A DNA stretch of 64,000 nt, from contig NZ_CP097298.1 in assembly GCF_023503965.1 (NCBI RefSeq), positions 2,435,001-2,499,000 of the forward strand, in the 5' to 3' direction. The notes beneath the pieces are model-generated. The model searched no databases, was not told the origin of the DNA, and was given only the letters and a program-made list of their open reading frames with translations. This DNA is from Brevundimonas albigilva (GTDB taxonomy: Bacteria > Pseudomonadota > Alphaproteobacteria > Caulobacterales > Caulobacteraceae). The first letter of the stretch is position 1. Each line of letters begins with the position of its first letter. Positions 42,400 through 51,244 of this stretch are shown piece by piece. The position numbers were made by a program, and so were the translations under genes.

Positions 42400-43560
42400 A
42401 TGTTCGGGCGCGGACGGGTCGAGAAGCGATCGGGCCTGACCGTCGCCCTGCTGACGGGCTCGGCGACCTTCGCCCTGTTCCTCATCGTGGCCCTGGCGGC
42501 GATCTGGGCGGTCTATTACGCGCCCGGCCCCGCCGCGCGGCAGGGCGATTCGACCGTCGTGACCCTGCCCAGCGGGTCCAGCGTCTCGGCCATCGCGGCC
42601 CAGATGAAGGCGGCGGGCGTCATCCGGTCGCCGGACCTTTTCAAGGCGGCGGCGTCGCTGACCGGGGCGGATCGGCGGCTTCGCGCGGGCGAGTACGACG
42701 TGCCGTCTGGAACCTCGCTGGCCGGGGTCTTGAAGCTGATGGTCGAGGGGCGGGTGGTGCGCCACTTCGTGACCCTGCCCGAAGGCTGGTCCTCGGCCCA
42801 GGCGGTGGACATCCTGATGCGCCAGCCGGTCCTGGTCGGATCGGTGGAGGAGACGCCCGAAGAGGGGACCCTGTGGCCCGAGACCTATGAGGTCACCCGC
42901 GGCGAAAGCCGTCAGTCGGTGATCGAGCGGATGCAGGTCGCCGCCCGCGACAACCTGCGCGTCCTGTGGGCGCAGCGCGCGCCCGGGACCATCGCGCGCA
43001 ATCCGGAGGAGGCGCTGATCCTGGCCTCGATCGTCGAGAAGGAAACCGGCGTCGCCGCCGAGCGCCCGCGCGTCGCCGCCGTCTTCACCAACCGGCTGCG
43101 CCAGGGGATGCGGCTGGAGAGCGACCCGACCATCGTCTATGGCCTGACCAAGGGCCGGCCCCTGGGGCGCGGCATCCGCCGTTCGGAACTGACCCAGGCC
43201 ACGCCCTGGAACACCTATCTGATCGACGGCCTGCCGCCGACGCCGATCGCCAATCCGGGCCGCGAGGCCCTGCGCGCGGTGCTGAACCCGCCGGCCGACC
43301 CGGCCCTGTTCTTCGTCGCCGACGGCACGGGCGGCCACGCCTTCGCCAACACCTACGAGGAGCACCTGCGCAACGTCGCCCGCTGGCGCCAGATCGAACG
43401 CCAGAAGGCCGGCCTGCCGCCCGAGGCGCCGGCTCCGGCCGCGCCGGGGATGTCGACGGCGCCCATGACCGATCCCGCCGGCCAGCCCGCCGCTGCGGCC
43501 CCGCCGGGCCAGGCGACGCTGACCCTGCCGGCCGGCGCCAGCCAGGGGCCGAACCGGTGA
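42400..43560 (+). CDS. mltG: Endolytic murein transglycosylase MltG
   Basis: Inner-membrane lytic transglycosylase that cuts nascent glycan strands. One membrane helix (FLIVALAAIWAVYY) near residue 30 anchors it; a LysM-like region (VVTLPSGSSVSAIAAQM) precedes the YceG domain. The catalytic glutamate is Glu213 in SIVEKETGVAAERP, and NPPADPALFFVADGTGGH is the other conserved segment. The C-terminal 40 residues are Pro/Ala rich. It starts 1 base after the fabF stop. Its TGA overlaps the yicC start as GTGA. Confidence 0.93.
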   Translation: MFGRGRVEKRSGLTVALLTGSATFALFLIVALAAIWAVYYAPGPAARQGDSTVVTLPSGSSVSAIAAQMKAAGVIRSPDLFKAAASLTGADRRLRAGEYDVPSGTSLAGVLKLMVEGRVVRHFVTLPEGWSSAQAVDILMRQPVLVGSVEETPEEGTLWPETYEVTRGESRQSVIERMQVAARDNLRVLWAQRAPGTIARNPEEALILASIVEKETGVAAERPRVAAVFTNRLRQGMRLESDPTIVYGLTKGRPLGRGIRRSELTQATPWNTYLIDGLPPTPIANPGREALRAVLNPPADPALFFVADGTGGHAFANTYEEHLRNVARWRQIERQKAGLPPEAPAPAAPGMSTAPMTDPAGQPAAAAPPGQATLTLPAGASQGPNR

Positions 43561-44443
43561 GCGGACAGATTTCGGGCATGACCGGCTTCGGCCGCGCCGA
43601 TGGCGCAGCGGACGGCTGGACCTGGTCGGTCGAGGCCGCTCGGTCAACGGCCGCAATCTGGAGGTCCGCTATCGCGGCCCCAACGGCTTCGACGAACTGG
43701 AGCGGCTGGCCAAGACGTCCGCCCAGGCCCGGTTCGCGCGCGGCCAGGTGACGCTGGGCCTGCAGGCGCGCCGCGCCCAGGCCGCCGATGTCGCCGTGGT
43801 CGTCAACGAGCCCCTGCTGGCGCGCTATCTCTCGCTCGCCAATCAGCTGGCGGAGGACGGGGCCACGCCGCCGTCGGCCGACGGCATGCTGGCGCTGCGG
43901 GGCGTCATCGAGGCCCCGGAGGAAGAGGACGACGCCGAGACGCGCGCCGCCGTCCAGGCCGAAATGGCGAAAACCTTGGAGGCGGCGCTGGACGCCCTGA
44001 AGGCCTCTCGTCAGCGCGAGGGGGCGCAGCTGGCGCCGCTGCTGCAGGATTTCGTCGCCCGGATCGAGACCCTGGTCGGTCAGGCCGAGGCCGAGGCCCA
44101 GGGCCAGGTCGAGGCCATCCGCGAGCGCTTCACCCGTCGCATCGCCGAACTGGCGCCCGACGCGCCGGGCCTTGAGGACCGCATCTTCCTGGAAGCCGCC
44201 GCCCTGGCGGCCAAGGCCGACGTGCGCGAGGAGCTGGATCGACTGACCGCCCATGTCGCCTCGGCCCGCCAACTGCTGGGCCAGCCGCCGGCGGGGCGCA
44301 AGCTGGACTTCCTGATGCAGGAATTCATGCGCGAGGCGAACACCCTGTGCTCGAAATCCGCTACCACCGCCCTGACCGGAATCGGCCTGGAGCTGAAGGC
44401 GGTGATCGAGCAGTTGCGTGAACAGGTCCAGAATGTCGAATGA
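43557..44443 (+). CDS. yicC: YicC-family endoribonuclease (frameshifted)
   Basis: Conserved stress-linked protein now regarded as an endoribonuclease family. The N-terminus MTGFGRADGAADGWTWSVEA lies in one frame and NGRNLEVRYRGPNGFDELE in the next; a base is missing at about 43635-43640. The rest (GQVTLGLQARR to KSATTALTGIGLELKAVIEQ) is intact and holds the DUF1732 C-terminal block with KLDFLMQEFMREANTL. Start GTG 43557 overlaps the mltG stop; ATG 43578 is the alternative. It overlaps gmk by 11 bases. Confidence 0.9.
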
Positions 44444-45074
44444 ACACACCCCCCGCCGCGGCGTCCTGCTGATCGTCGCCAGCCCCTCGGGCGCGGGCAA
44501 GACCAGCCTGTGCCGCCGGCTGATGGCCGACCACAGGGCGCTGGAGCTGTCGGTGTCCATGACCACGCGCGACATCCGGCCCGGAGAGGTGCACGGCCGC
44601 GACTACAACTTCGTCAGCCACGAGGAATTCCAGCGGCTGATCGACGCCGACGCCTTCCTGGAATGGGCCGACGTGCACGGCAACCGCTACGGCAGCCCGC
44701 GCGCGCCGGTCGACCGCGCCCTGGCCGAGGGGCGCGACGTGCTGTTCGATATCGACTGGCAGGGCGCGCGCGACGTGGCCGAGAAATGCCCGGAGGACGC
44801 CGTGCGCGTCTTCATCCTTCCGCCCAGCCTGGCCGAGCTGCGTCGCCGCCTGGTCACCCGCTCACAGGACGCAGAGGACGTGATCGAACGCCGCGTGGCC
44901 AACGCCAAGGGCGAGATCGAGCACTGCGGCGAGTTCGACTATGTGCTGGTGAACGAGGACTTCGACCGGTCCTACGCCGAGCTGGCGCACATCTATCACG
45001 CCGAGCGGTCGAGGCGTTTCCGCAACCTGTGGGTCCGCCAGTATCAGGACGCCCTGCTGCGCGAGGTGGTCTGA
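44433..45074 (+). CDS. gmk: Guanylate kinase
   Basis: Phosphorylates GMP to GDP. The P-loop is IVASPSGAGKTSL near residues 14-26; SVSMTTRDIRPGEVHGRDY binds GMP, and FDIDWQGARDVAEKCP is the next conserved block. ATG 44433 was chosen because it gives the standard N-terminus and overlaps the yicC stop. The 213-residue length is normal. It ends the fabD-to-gmk set; a hairpin follows. Confidence 0.95.
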   Translation: MSNEHTPRRGVLLIVASPSGAGKTSLCRRLMADHRALELSVSMTTRDIRPGEVHGRDYNFVSHEEFQRLIDADAFLEWADVHGNRYGSPRAPVDRALAEGRDVLFDIDWQGARDVAEKCPEDAVRVFILPPSLAELRRRLVTRSQDAEDVIERRVANAKGEIEHCGEFDYVLVNEDFDRSYAELAHIYHAERSRRFRNLWVRQYQDALLREVV

Positions 45075-45075
45075 A

Positions 45076-45103
45076 GGCGACGCCGCGGGGGTGCGGCGCC
45101 GCC
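45076..45103 (+). terminator. GC hairpin after gmk
   Basis: GGCGACGCCGC pairs with GCGGCGCCGCC with one mismatch across a 6-base loop. No T-run follows; pentamer repeats do. It may stop transcription in a factor-assisted way or protect the mRNA end. Confidence 0.4.
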
Positions 45104-45107
45104 TCGG

Positions 45108-45132
45108 TACTCTACTCTACGCTACGCTACTC
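45108..45132. repeat. Five tandem pentamers TAC(T/G)C
   Basis: TACTC TACTC TACGC TACGC TACTC, five direct copies, lies between gmk and the histidine kinase gene. It is noncoding and could vary in copy number. No other pentamer tract like it was noticed in the window. Confidence 0.7.
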
Positions 45133-45272
45133 ACGGGTCCGGTTTCGCGTCTCGCCGCTTCCAGCGGGTAAACAGCCGACTAAGGGAGACCCCCTAGATC
45201 GCCGTTCCTTGGCCGGCGATTCATAAGCCGTTCGCGAAACTGACCTAAGGGTAGGGCGAACGGGGTGGGTTA

Positions 45273-47027
45273 ATGCGTTTTCTGAAGTCTCTCGGTCCGA
45301 TCCTGGCGGCCAGCGCGCGGGAGAGGCTGAAACAGGTTCCGGTGCGGATACTGCTGGCCTGCGTGGTCGCCTGGGCCCTTCACGCGGCCGGCCTGGGCGG
45401 GTGGATCGGACCGTGGCTGGGCCTGGCCGCCCTGGTGCAGCTGTTCGAATATCTGGCCATGACGCCGTTTCGGCGAGCCGTTCCTTCGGACGATCCGCGG
45501 CTGATGGGGCTGGCCCTGGCCTCGACCGCCCTGATGGCGACGGCCTATGGCGGCGTCGGCCTGGCGATCTGGTCCACCAACTATCCCGCCCTGGTGACCC
45601 TGGCCGCCCTGACCCTGGCCGGCGGATTGCTGACCAATGTGGCCTCGGGCATCGGCTCGCGCACCGTCTTCTTCGTCGGCGCCACGCCCTATCTGGTGGT
45701 CCTGGCCCTGATGCCGGTGGTCAAGATCGTCCAGGGCGACCTGCAGGGCGTGGTGGTGATGTCGCTGGCGTCGGCGCTGTTCGCCGGCGCCATCCTGAAC
45801 GTCTATTGGCGGGTGCACGCCGCGCGTCGCGCCGAGATCCAGGCCCTGGCGGAATCGGAACGGCGCGTGGAGCAAGCGCAGGCGGCGATGGCCGATCGCG
45901 CCGCCATGGCCGCCATCGTCAGCCACGAACTGCGCACCCCCGTCAGCGCCATCCTGGCCGGCGCCCACGTCCTTCGCGACGGCACGCTGCCTGACCAGCG
46001 CGAGGAAACGGCCGACCTCATCATCGACGCCGGCCGGCTGATGACGGGGATGCTGAACGACCTGCTCGATCACTCCAAGATGGAGGCGGGCGCCATGCTG
46101 CTGGAGGCGCGCGCCTTCGAGCTGGGCGACTTCATCCGCGACGCGGTGCGCTTCTGGGCCGCCCCGGCCGCCGAGAAGGGCCTGAGGCTGGAGGCGTCGG
46201 GCGTCGACAGCGATCCGGTTTGGCTGCGCGGCGACCCCTACCGGCTGCGCCAGGTGGTCAACAACCTGATCTCCAACGCCATCAAGTTCACGCCCTCGGG
46301 CGTGATCCGCCTGCGCGCCCAGGCCCCGGTCAGCGAGGGGCGGCGCTGCCTGACCCTGACCGTCGCCGACCAGGGCGCTGGCATCTCGGCCGAGGCGATG
46401 ACGCGGCTGTTCTCGCCGTTTGCGCAAGGGTCCGCCGAGGTGGCCCGCACCTATGGCGGCACGGGTCTGGGCCTGACGGTCAGCCGCGAACTGGCCCGTC
46501 TGATGGGCGGTGATCTGACCGCCACCAGCGTCGAGGGGCAGGGCGCGACCTTCACCCTGTGCGTCGATCTGCCCCCCGGAACGCCCGTCGCGCCGGAGGA
46601 CGCCTCCGACGCCGCGCCGCCCGCACCGATGCGCCGCATCCGCGTCCTGGCCGTCGACGATCACGAGATCAACCGCCGCACCATCGCCCTGGTGCTGCAG
46701 CCGCTGGACGTGGACCTGACGACCGCCTCCGACGGCCATATCGCCCTGTCGCTGCTGGACCAGCGCGCCTTCGACGTGGTGCTGATGGACGTCAACATGC
46801 CCGGCATCGACGGCAACGAGACCACGCGCCGCCTGCGCGCCTCGGGCGGACCCAACGCCGCCACGCCCGTGATCGGCTTCAGCGCGGGCACGGAGGCCGA
46901 ACAGGTCGCGGCCTGCTACGCCGCCGGAATGACGGACTGGCTGGCCAAGCCCCTGGAGCCCCGGCGTCTGTACGACGCCCTGCAACGCGCCGCGGCCGGC
47001 GCCGAGGCGGTCGAACGGGCGGCCTGA
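45273..47027 (+). CDS. Hybrid sensor histidine kinase with C-terminal receiver domain
   Basis: A 584-residue inner-membrane protein. About six hydrophobic segments fill residues 25-180; there is no PAS or large periplasmic domain, so the membrane part is probably the sensor. The dimerisation domain has the phosphorylated His218 in SHELRTPVSAIL, and the ATPase domain has NNLISNAIKFTPSG, DQGAGIS and GGTGLGLTVSREL. A receiver domain (residues 465-575) has VLAVDDHEINRR and the acceptor Asp506 in VLMDVNMPG. The signal and output are unknown. No response regulator gene adjoins. Confidence 0.9.
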   Translation: MRFLKSLGPILAASARERLKQVPVRILLACVVAWALHAAGLGGWIGPWLGLAALVQLFEYLAMTPFRRAVPSDDPRLMGLALASTALMATAYGGVGLAIWSTNYPALVTLAALTLAGGLLTNVASGIGSRTVFFVGATPYLVVLALMPVVKIVQGDLQGVVVMSLASALFAGAILNVYWRVHAARRAEIQALAESERRVEQAQAAMADRAAMAAIVSHELRTPVSAILAGAHVLRDGTLPDQREETADLIIDAGRLMTGMLNDLLDHSKMEAGAMLLEARAFELGDFIRDAVRFWAAPAAEKGLRLEASGVDSDPVWLRGDPYRLRQVVNNLISNAIKFTPSGVIRLRAQAPVSEGRRCLTLTVADQGAGISAEAMTRLFSPFAQGSAEVARTYGGTGLGLTVSRELARLMGGDLTATSVEGQGATFTLCVDLPPGTPVAPEDASDAAPPAPMRRIRVLAVDDHEINRRTIALVLQPLDVDLTTASDGHIALSLLDQRAFDVVLMDVNMPGIDGNETTRRLRASGGPNAATPVIGFSAGTEAEQVAACYAAGMTDWLAKPLEPRRLYDALQRAAAGAEAVERAA

Positions 47028-47094
47028 CCGGGCGCAGATCGGCGATTTCCTCTCGACGCGTCACGCTCTAGGCTCGCCGAAAACGGGGGAAGCG

Positions 47095-48309
47095 ATGCAT
47101 CACGGCGTGACCACGACCGAGCTCTATCTGGCGGCCATGCTGCTGATCATCTTCAGCGCGCCCTATCTGATCTGGCGCGGGCTGAGGACCGACTATTACG
47201 CGCCCCTGGTGGTGGTGCAGATCATCGGCGGCGTCCTGCTGGGGCCGGGCGTCCTGGGCGCGGCCTTTCCGGCCTATTACGCGACCGTCTTCACCCCCGA
47301 CGTGATCACCGCCCTGAACGGCGTGGCCTGGTGGGCGGTGATGATCTTCGTCTTCGTGGCGGGGCTGGAACTGGACCTCAGTCAGGCCTGGCAGCGCAAG
47401 GCCGAGACCGGGGTGACGGCCGGCCTGGCCCTGGCCACGCCGCTGCTGTTCGGGGCCGTGGTGGCGCTGGGCATGATCCGTTTCCCCGGCTGGATCGGAC
47501 CGCAGGGCCAGACCTGGCAACTGGTGCTGGGCGTGGGCATGGCCTGCGCCGTCACCGCCCTGCCGATCCTGGTCCTGTTCATGGAGAAGCTGGACATCCT
47601 GCGCCAGCCGCTGGGCCAACGCATCCTGCGCTACGCCAGCCTGGACGACATCGCCATCTGGGGCGTGCTGGCGCTGATCCTGCTCGACTGGGAGCGGGTC
47701 GGCCGGCAGGCGGCCTTCCTGATCGGGTTCGCCGTGGCGGCCTGGGCCGTCCGCTGGATCATGAAGCGCATTCCGGAAGGCGATCGGTGGTACGTCGCCC
47801 TGATCTGGCTGGCCGCCTGCGGACTGGCTGGCGACTGGTCGGGCCTGCATTTCATGGTGGGCGCCTTCCTGGCCGGAGCGGTTCTGGACGCCCGGTGGTT
47901 CGACCAGGCCCGGATGGACCTGTTCCGCACCCATGTCCTGTTGGCGATCATGCCGGTCTTCTTCCTCAGCACCGGCCTGCGGACCCAGTGGGGCGTCGGG
48001 GGGCTGATGGTGTTCGGCGCGGCGGCGGCCCTGCTGGTCGCCTCGGTGACGGGCAAGCTGGCGGGGGTCCACCTGGCCGGCCGCCTCCTGAAATGGCCCA
48101 AGGGCGAGGCCTCCGTCGTGGGGTGGCTGCTGCAGACCAAGGCCCTGATCATGATCATCTTCGCCAACATCCTGCTGGACCGCCAGATCATCACCAACGA
48201 GACCTTCACCGCCCTGCTGCTGATGGCGGTCGGCTCGACCATGCTGACCATCCCCCTGACCACGCCGCGCCTGGCCCGGCTGGCGGGACGGGTGAGGAAG
48301 GACGGCTAG
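47095..48309 (+). CDS. Cation:proton antiporter (CPA2-like)
   Basis: A 404-residue polytopic membrane protein with about eleven to twelve hydrophobic segments. VVVQIIGGVLLGPGVLG near residue 40 and FVFVAGLELDLSQA near 90 are the typical CPA2 segments, and ASLDDIAIWGVLALILL holds the conserved aspartate pair near residue 182. It probably exchanges sodium or potassium for protons. GGGGGAAGCG precedes the ATG. There is no C-terminal TrkA domain. Its stop shares a CTAG with that of the convergent aminotransferase. Confidence 0.86.
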   Translation: MHHGVTTTELYLAAMLLIIFSAPYLIWRGLRTDYYAPLVVVQIIGGVLLGPGVLGAAFPAYYATVFTPDVITALNGVAWWAVMIFVFVAGLELDLSQAWQRKAETGVTAGLALATPLLFGAVVALGMIRFPGWIGPQGQTWQLVLGVGMACAVTALPILVLFMEKLDILRQPLGQRILRYASLDDIAIWGVLALILLDWERVGRQAAFLIGFAVAAWAVRWIMKRIPEGDRWYVALIWLAACGLAGDWSGLHFMVGAFLAGAVLDARWFDQARMDLFRTHVLLAIMPVFFLSTGLRTQWGVGGLMVFGAAAALLVASVTGKLAGVHLAGRLLKWPKGEASVVGWLLQTKALIMIIFANILLDRQIITNETFTALLLMAVGSTMLTIPLTTPRLARLAGRVRKDG

Positions 48310-49430
48310 CCCAGGGCGGCGAACCAGGGGCGCAGCCGGTCCAGCGCCTCCTGCACCTCGTCCGTCGAGACGGCGAAGCTGAAGCGGATGAAGCGGCGGC
48401 CCTCGACCGGATCGAAGTCGACGCCGGGCGCCGCAGCCACGCCGGTGTCGCGCAGCATCCGCTCGCAGAAGGCCAGGCTGTCGTCGGTCAGATGGCCGAT
48501 GTCGGCCCAGATGTAGAAGGCGCCGTCCGGCGGCGCGATCTTCCTCAGGCCCAGCGACGGCAGGGCGTCCAGCATCAGGTCGCGGTTGCGCGCATAGGTG
48601 CGGACGTGGCCTTCCAGTTCGTCGTGCGCGTCCATCGCCACCAGGCCGGCGTGCTGGCTCAGGCTGGGCGGGGTCAGGAACAGATTGCCGATGTGGGCGC
48701 GCGCCGTCTCGGTGTGCGGGGCCGGCGTGACCAGCCAGCCCAAGCGCCATCCCGCCATGCTCCAGTATTTGGAGAAGCTGTTGATGACGAAGGCGTCCGG
48801 CGCGAACTGCAGCATCGAGGCCGTCGGCCCGACGTAGCTGAGGCCGTGATAGATTTCGTCCGAGACGATGGCGATCCCACGCCGGCGGCAGACCTCGGCG
48901 ATGGCGGCCAGTTCGGCGTCAGGGATGATCGTCCCGGTCGGATTGGCGGGGCTGGCGATGATGACGCCCGCCGGGGCCGGGTCCAGCGCCGCCAGATGGG
49001 CCGCGGTCAGCTGGAAGCGGCTTTCGGCCCCGCACGCGATCTCCACCGGCTCCAGATGCAGGGCGCGCAGGGTGTTGCGATAGGCGACATAGCCGGGCCG
49101 GGCCAGGGCCACGCGGTCTCCCGGTCGGAACCGGACCGTCAGCGCCAGCACTAGGGCGGGGGATGCGCCGTTGGTCAGCACGACGCGGTCCGGGTCCACC
49201 GCCACGCCGTGCCGCTGGTCGTAGAGCCGGGCGATCCGTTCGCGCAGGGCCGGGCTTTCCCAATAGCCCATGGCGTCGGCGTCCAGCACCTGGTGGGCGC
49301 GGGCGATGGCGGCGGCGGGCGCGCCCGTCGAAGGCTGGCCGAACTCCATGTGGATGATCGACCGGCCCTCGGTCTTCAGCCGATGGGCCAGGCGGCTGAT
49401 GGCGATGGCGCGGAACGGCTCGACGGTCAT
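48306..49430 (-). CDS. Class I/II (fold type I) PLP-dependent aminotransferase
   Basis: A 374-residue enzyme. ANPTGTIIP carries the conserved Asn-Pro, VSDEIYHGLSY the Asp and Tyr that hold PLP, and INSFSKYWSMAGWRLGW the PLP lysine and arginine. The substrate amino acid is not predictable from sequence; aspartate- or alanine-type aminotransferases are nearest. ATG 49430 overlaps the rsmA stop as ATGA, so it is co-translated with rsmA. Confidence 0.9.
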   Translation of the reverse strand: MTVEPFRAIAISRLAHRLKTEGRSIIHMEFGQPSTGAPAAAIARAHQVLDADAMGYWESPALRERIARLYDQRHGVAVDPDRVVLTNGASPALVLALTVRFRPGDRVALARPGYVAYRNTLRALHLEPVEIACGAESRFQLTAAHLAALDPAPAGVIIASPANPTGTIIPDAELAAIAEVCRRRGIAIVSDEIYHGLSYVGPTASMLQFAPDAFVINSFSKYWSMAGWRLGWLVTPAPHTETARAHIGNLFLTPPSLSQHAGLVAMDAHDELEGHVRTYARNRDLMLDALPSLGLRKIAPPDGAFYIWADIGHLTDDSLAFCERMLRDTGVAAAPGVDFDPVEGRRFIRFSFAVSTDEVQEALDRLRPWFAALG

Positions 49431-50239
49431 TGCGAAAGCGCGTCCGCCAGCCGCAGGAAGCCCGCGATGTCGATGGTCTCGGCGCGGGCGTCGGGCTCGA
49501 TCCCGGCCGCCTCGCACAGGGCCGCCCCGCCCAGTTGTTTCAGGCTCGAGCGCAGCATCTTGCGGCGCTGGCCGAAGGCGGCGGCGGTGACCCGCTCCAG
49601 CCTTTTCAGCCGCTCCGGCGACGGGCGTTGCTCCAGCGGGACCAAATGCACGACGGCCGAGGCCACCTTGGGCGGCGGGGTGAAGGCGGCGGCGGGCAGA
49701 TGCATGACGATCCGCGCCGCGCACACCGCCTGGGAGATCACCGCCAGCCGGCCATAGGCGTCGTCGCCGGGCGCCGCCACGACCCGCTCGGCGACCTCCT
49801 TCTGGAACATCAGGGTCAGGGCGCAGGGCGTCCACGGCCCGGTCAGCCATTTGATCAGCAACGCCGTGCCGACGTTGTAGGGCAGGTTCGACACCAGGTG
49901 CGCCGGGCCCTGGACCAGTTCGGCCTCTCGCACCTTCAGCGCGTCGGCCTCGACGATCGACAGGCGGCCCGAGCCGTCGTCCAGTTCGGACAGCAGGGGG
50001 ATGAAGCGGGGGTCCTTCTCGACCAGCACCACCGGTCCCGCGTCGGATTCCAGCAGGGCGCGGGTCAGGCCGCCGGGGCCGGGACCCACCTCGATCACCG
50101 CACGGCCGTCGAACGGTCCGGCCAGGCGCACGATCTTTCGCGTCACGTTCAGGTCCAGCAGGAAATGCTGGCCGAAGCTCTTCTTGGCCGACAGGCCGTG
50201 GGCGTCGAGCGTTTCGCGGAGGGAGGGCAGGTCGGTCAC
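49427..50239 (-). CDS. rsmA: 16S rRNA adenine dimethyltransferase RsmA (KsgA)
   Basis: Dimethylates two adjacent adenines of the 3' end of 16S rRNA during ribosome maturation. KKSFGQHFLLDLNVTRKI, VIEVGPGPGGLTRALL (SAM loop), NLPYNVGTALLIKWL (target-base motif) and FTPPPKVASAVVHL are present. Start is GTG 50239, nine bases after the pdxA stop. The 270-residue length is normal. Confidence 0.95.
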   Translation of the reverse strand: MTDLPSLRETLDAHGLSAKKSFGQHFLLDLNVTRKIVRLAGPFDGRAVIEVGPGPGGLTRALLESDAGPVVLVEKDPRFIPLLSELDDGSGRLSIVEADALKVREAELVQGPAHLVSNLPYNVGTALLIKWLTGPWTPCALTLMFQKEVAERVVAAPGDDAYGRLAVISQAVCAARIVMHLPAAAFTPPPKVASAVVHLVPLEQRPSPERLKRLERVTAAAFGQRRKMLRSSLKQLGGAALCEAAGIEPDARAETIDIAGFLRLADALSQ

Positions 50240-50248
50240 CGCGCCCTG

Positions 50249-51244
50249 TTAGCGCGCGGCGCGCGCCGCCGCCATCTCCGAGGCCAGTCGGATCGCGGCG
50301 ATCAGGCTGTCGGGCCGCGCGATCCCTTGTCCGGCGATGTCGAAGCCGGTGCCGTGGTCGGGCGAGGTGCGGATGATCGGCAGGCCCAGCGAGACGTTCA
50401 CCCCGCCCCAGAAGTCCAGCGTCTTGACCGGGATCAGCGCCTGGTCGTGATACATGCAGATCGCCGCGTCATAGGTCGCGCGCGCGTCCTCATGGAAAAG
50501 GGTGTCGGCCGGTCTGGGATCGGTGATGTCGATCCCTTCGCCGCGCAGCTGTTCGGCCACGGGAATCAGGGTCTCGATCTCCTGCAGGCCCAGGGCGCCG
50601 CCCTCGCCCGCATGGGGGTTCAGGGCGGCCATGGCCAGGCGCGGGCGGGCGATGGCGAAGTCGCGCCTCAGGCTTTCGTGGACCACGCGGGCGGTGCGGG
50701 CCACCCGCTCGGCCGTCAGCAGTTCGGCCACCTGGTCCAGGGCCACATGGATCGTCACCAGGCAGGCGCGCAGATCCTTGGCCGTCAGCATCATCACCGG
50801 GCCGCGCGTCCCCGGATAGGGCGCGTCCGCGGTCAGTTCGGCGATGAACTCCGTATGGCCGGGAAAGCGGAAGCCCGAGGCGTACATCGGCGCCTTGGCG
50901 ATGGGGGCGGTGACCACCCCCGACGCCTGGCCCGCCAGGCACAGGCCGACCGCCTCCTCGACGCCGTCGGCCACCGCGGCAGCGTTGGCCGGATCGGGCC
51001 GGCCGACCACGACCGGCGCGGGCAGCGGCCGATGGATCACGGGCAGGGCGCGCGGGAAGGCCTCGGCCGCATCGACCGGCGCGAAGACCTCGGCGATCGG
51101 CGCTCCCTGACGGCGCAGCAGGTCCGCGTCGCCGATGACGGCGAAGGGCAGGGCGTCGGTCGAACGCGCGCGCCAGGCGGCCGCGATGATCTCCGGCCCG
51201 ACGCCGGCGGGCTCGCCCAGCGTCAGGACCAGAGGCCGGGTCAC
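50249..51244 (-). CDS. pdxA: 4-hydroxythreonine-4-phosphate dehydrogenase PdxA
   Basis: NAD-dependent enzyme of pyridoxal phosphate synthesis. TLGEPAGVGPEIIAAAW, APIAKAPMYASGFRFPGHTE (with the phosphate-binding part), ALNPHAGEGGALG and MYHDQALIPVKTLDF with metal-site His and Asp residues are typical. The 331-residue length is normal. Start GTG 51244 overlaps the surA stop as GTGA. The order surA-pdxA-rsmA is conserved in proteobacteria. Confidence 0.95.
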   Translation of the reverse strand: MTRPLVLTLGEPAGVGPEIIAAAWRARSTDALPFAVIGDADLLRRQGAPIAEVFAPVDAAEAFPRALPVIHRPLPAPVVVGRPDPANAAAVADGVEEAVGLCLAGQASGVVTAPIAKAPMYASGFRFPGHTEFIAELTADAPYPGTRGPVMMLTAKDLRACLVTIHVALDQVAELLTAERVARTARVVHESLRRDFAIARPRLAMAALNPHAGEGGALGLQEIETLIPVAEQLRGEGIDITDPRPADTLFHEDARATYDAAICMYHDQALIPVKTLDFWGGVNVSLGLPIIRTSPDHGTGFDIAGQGIARPDSLIAAIRLASEMAAARAAR

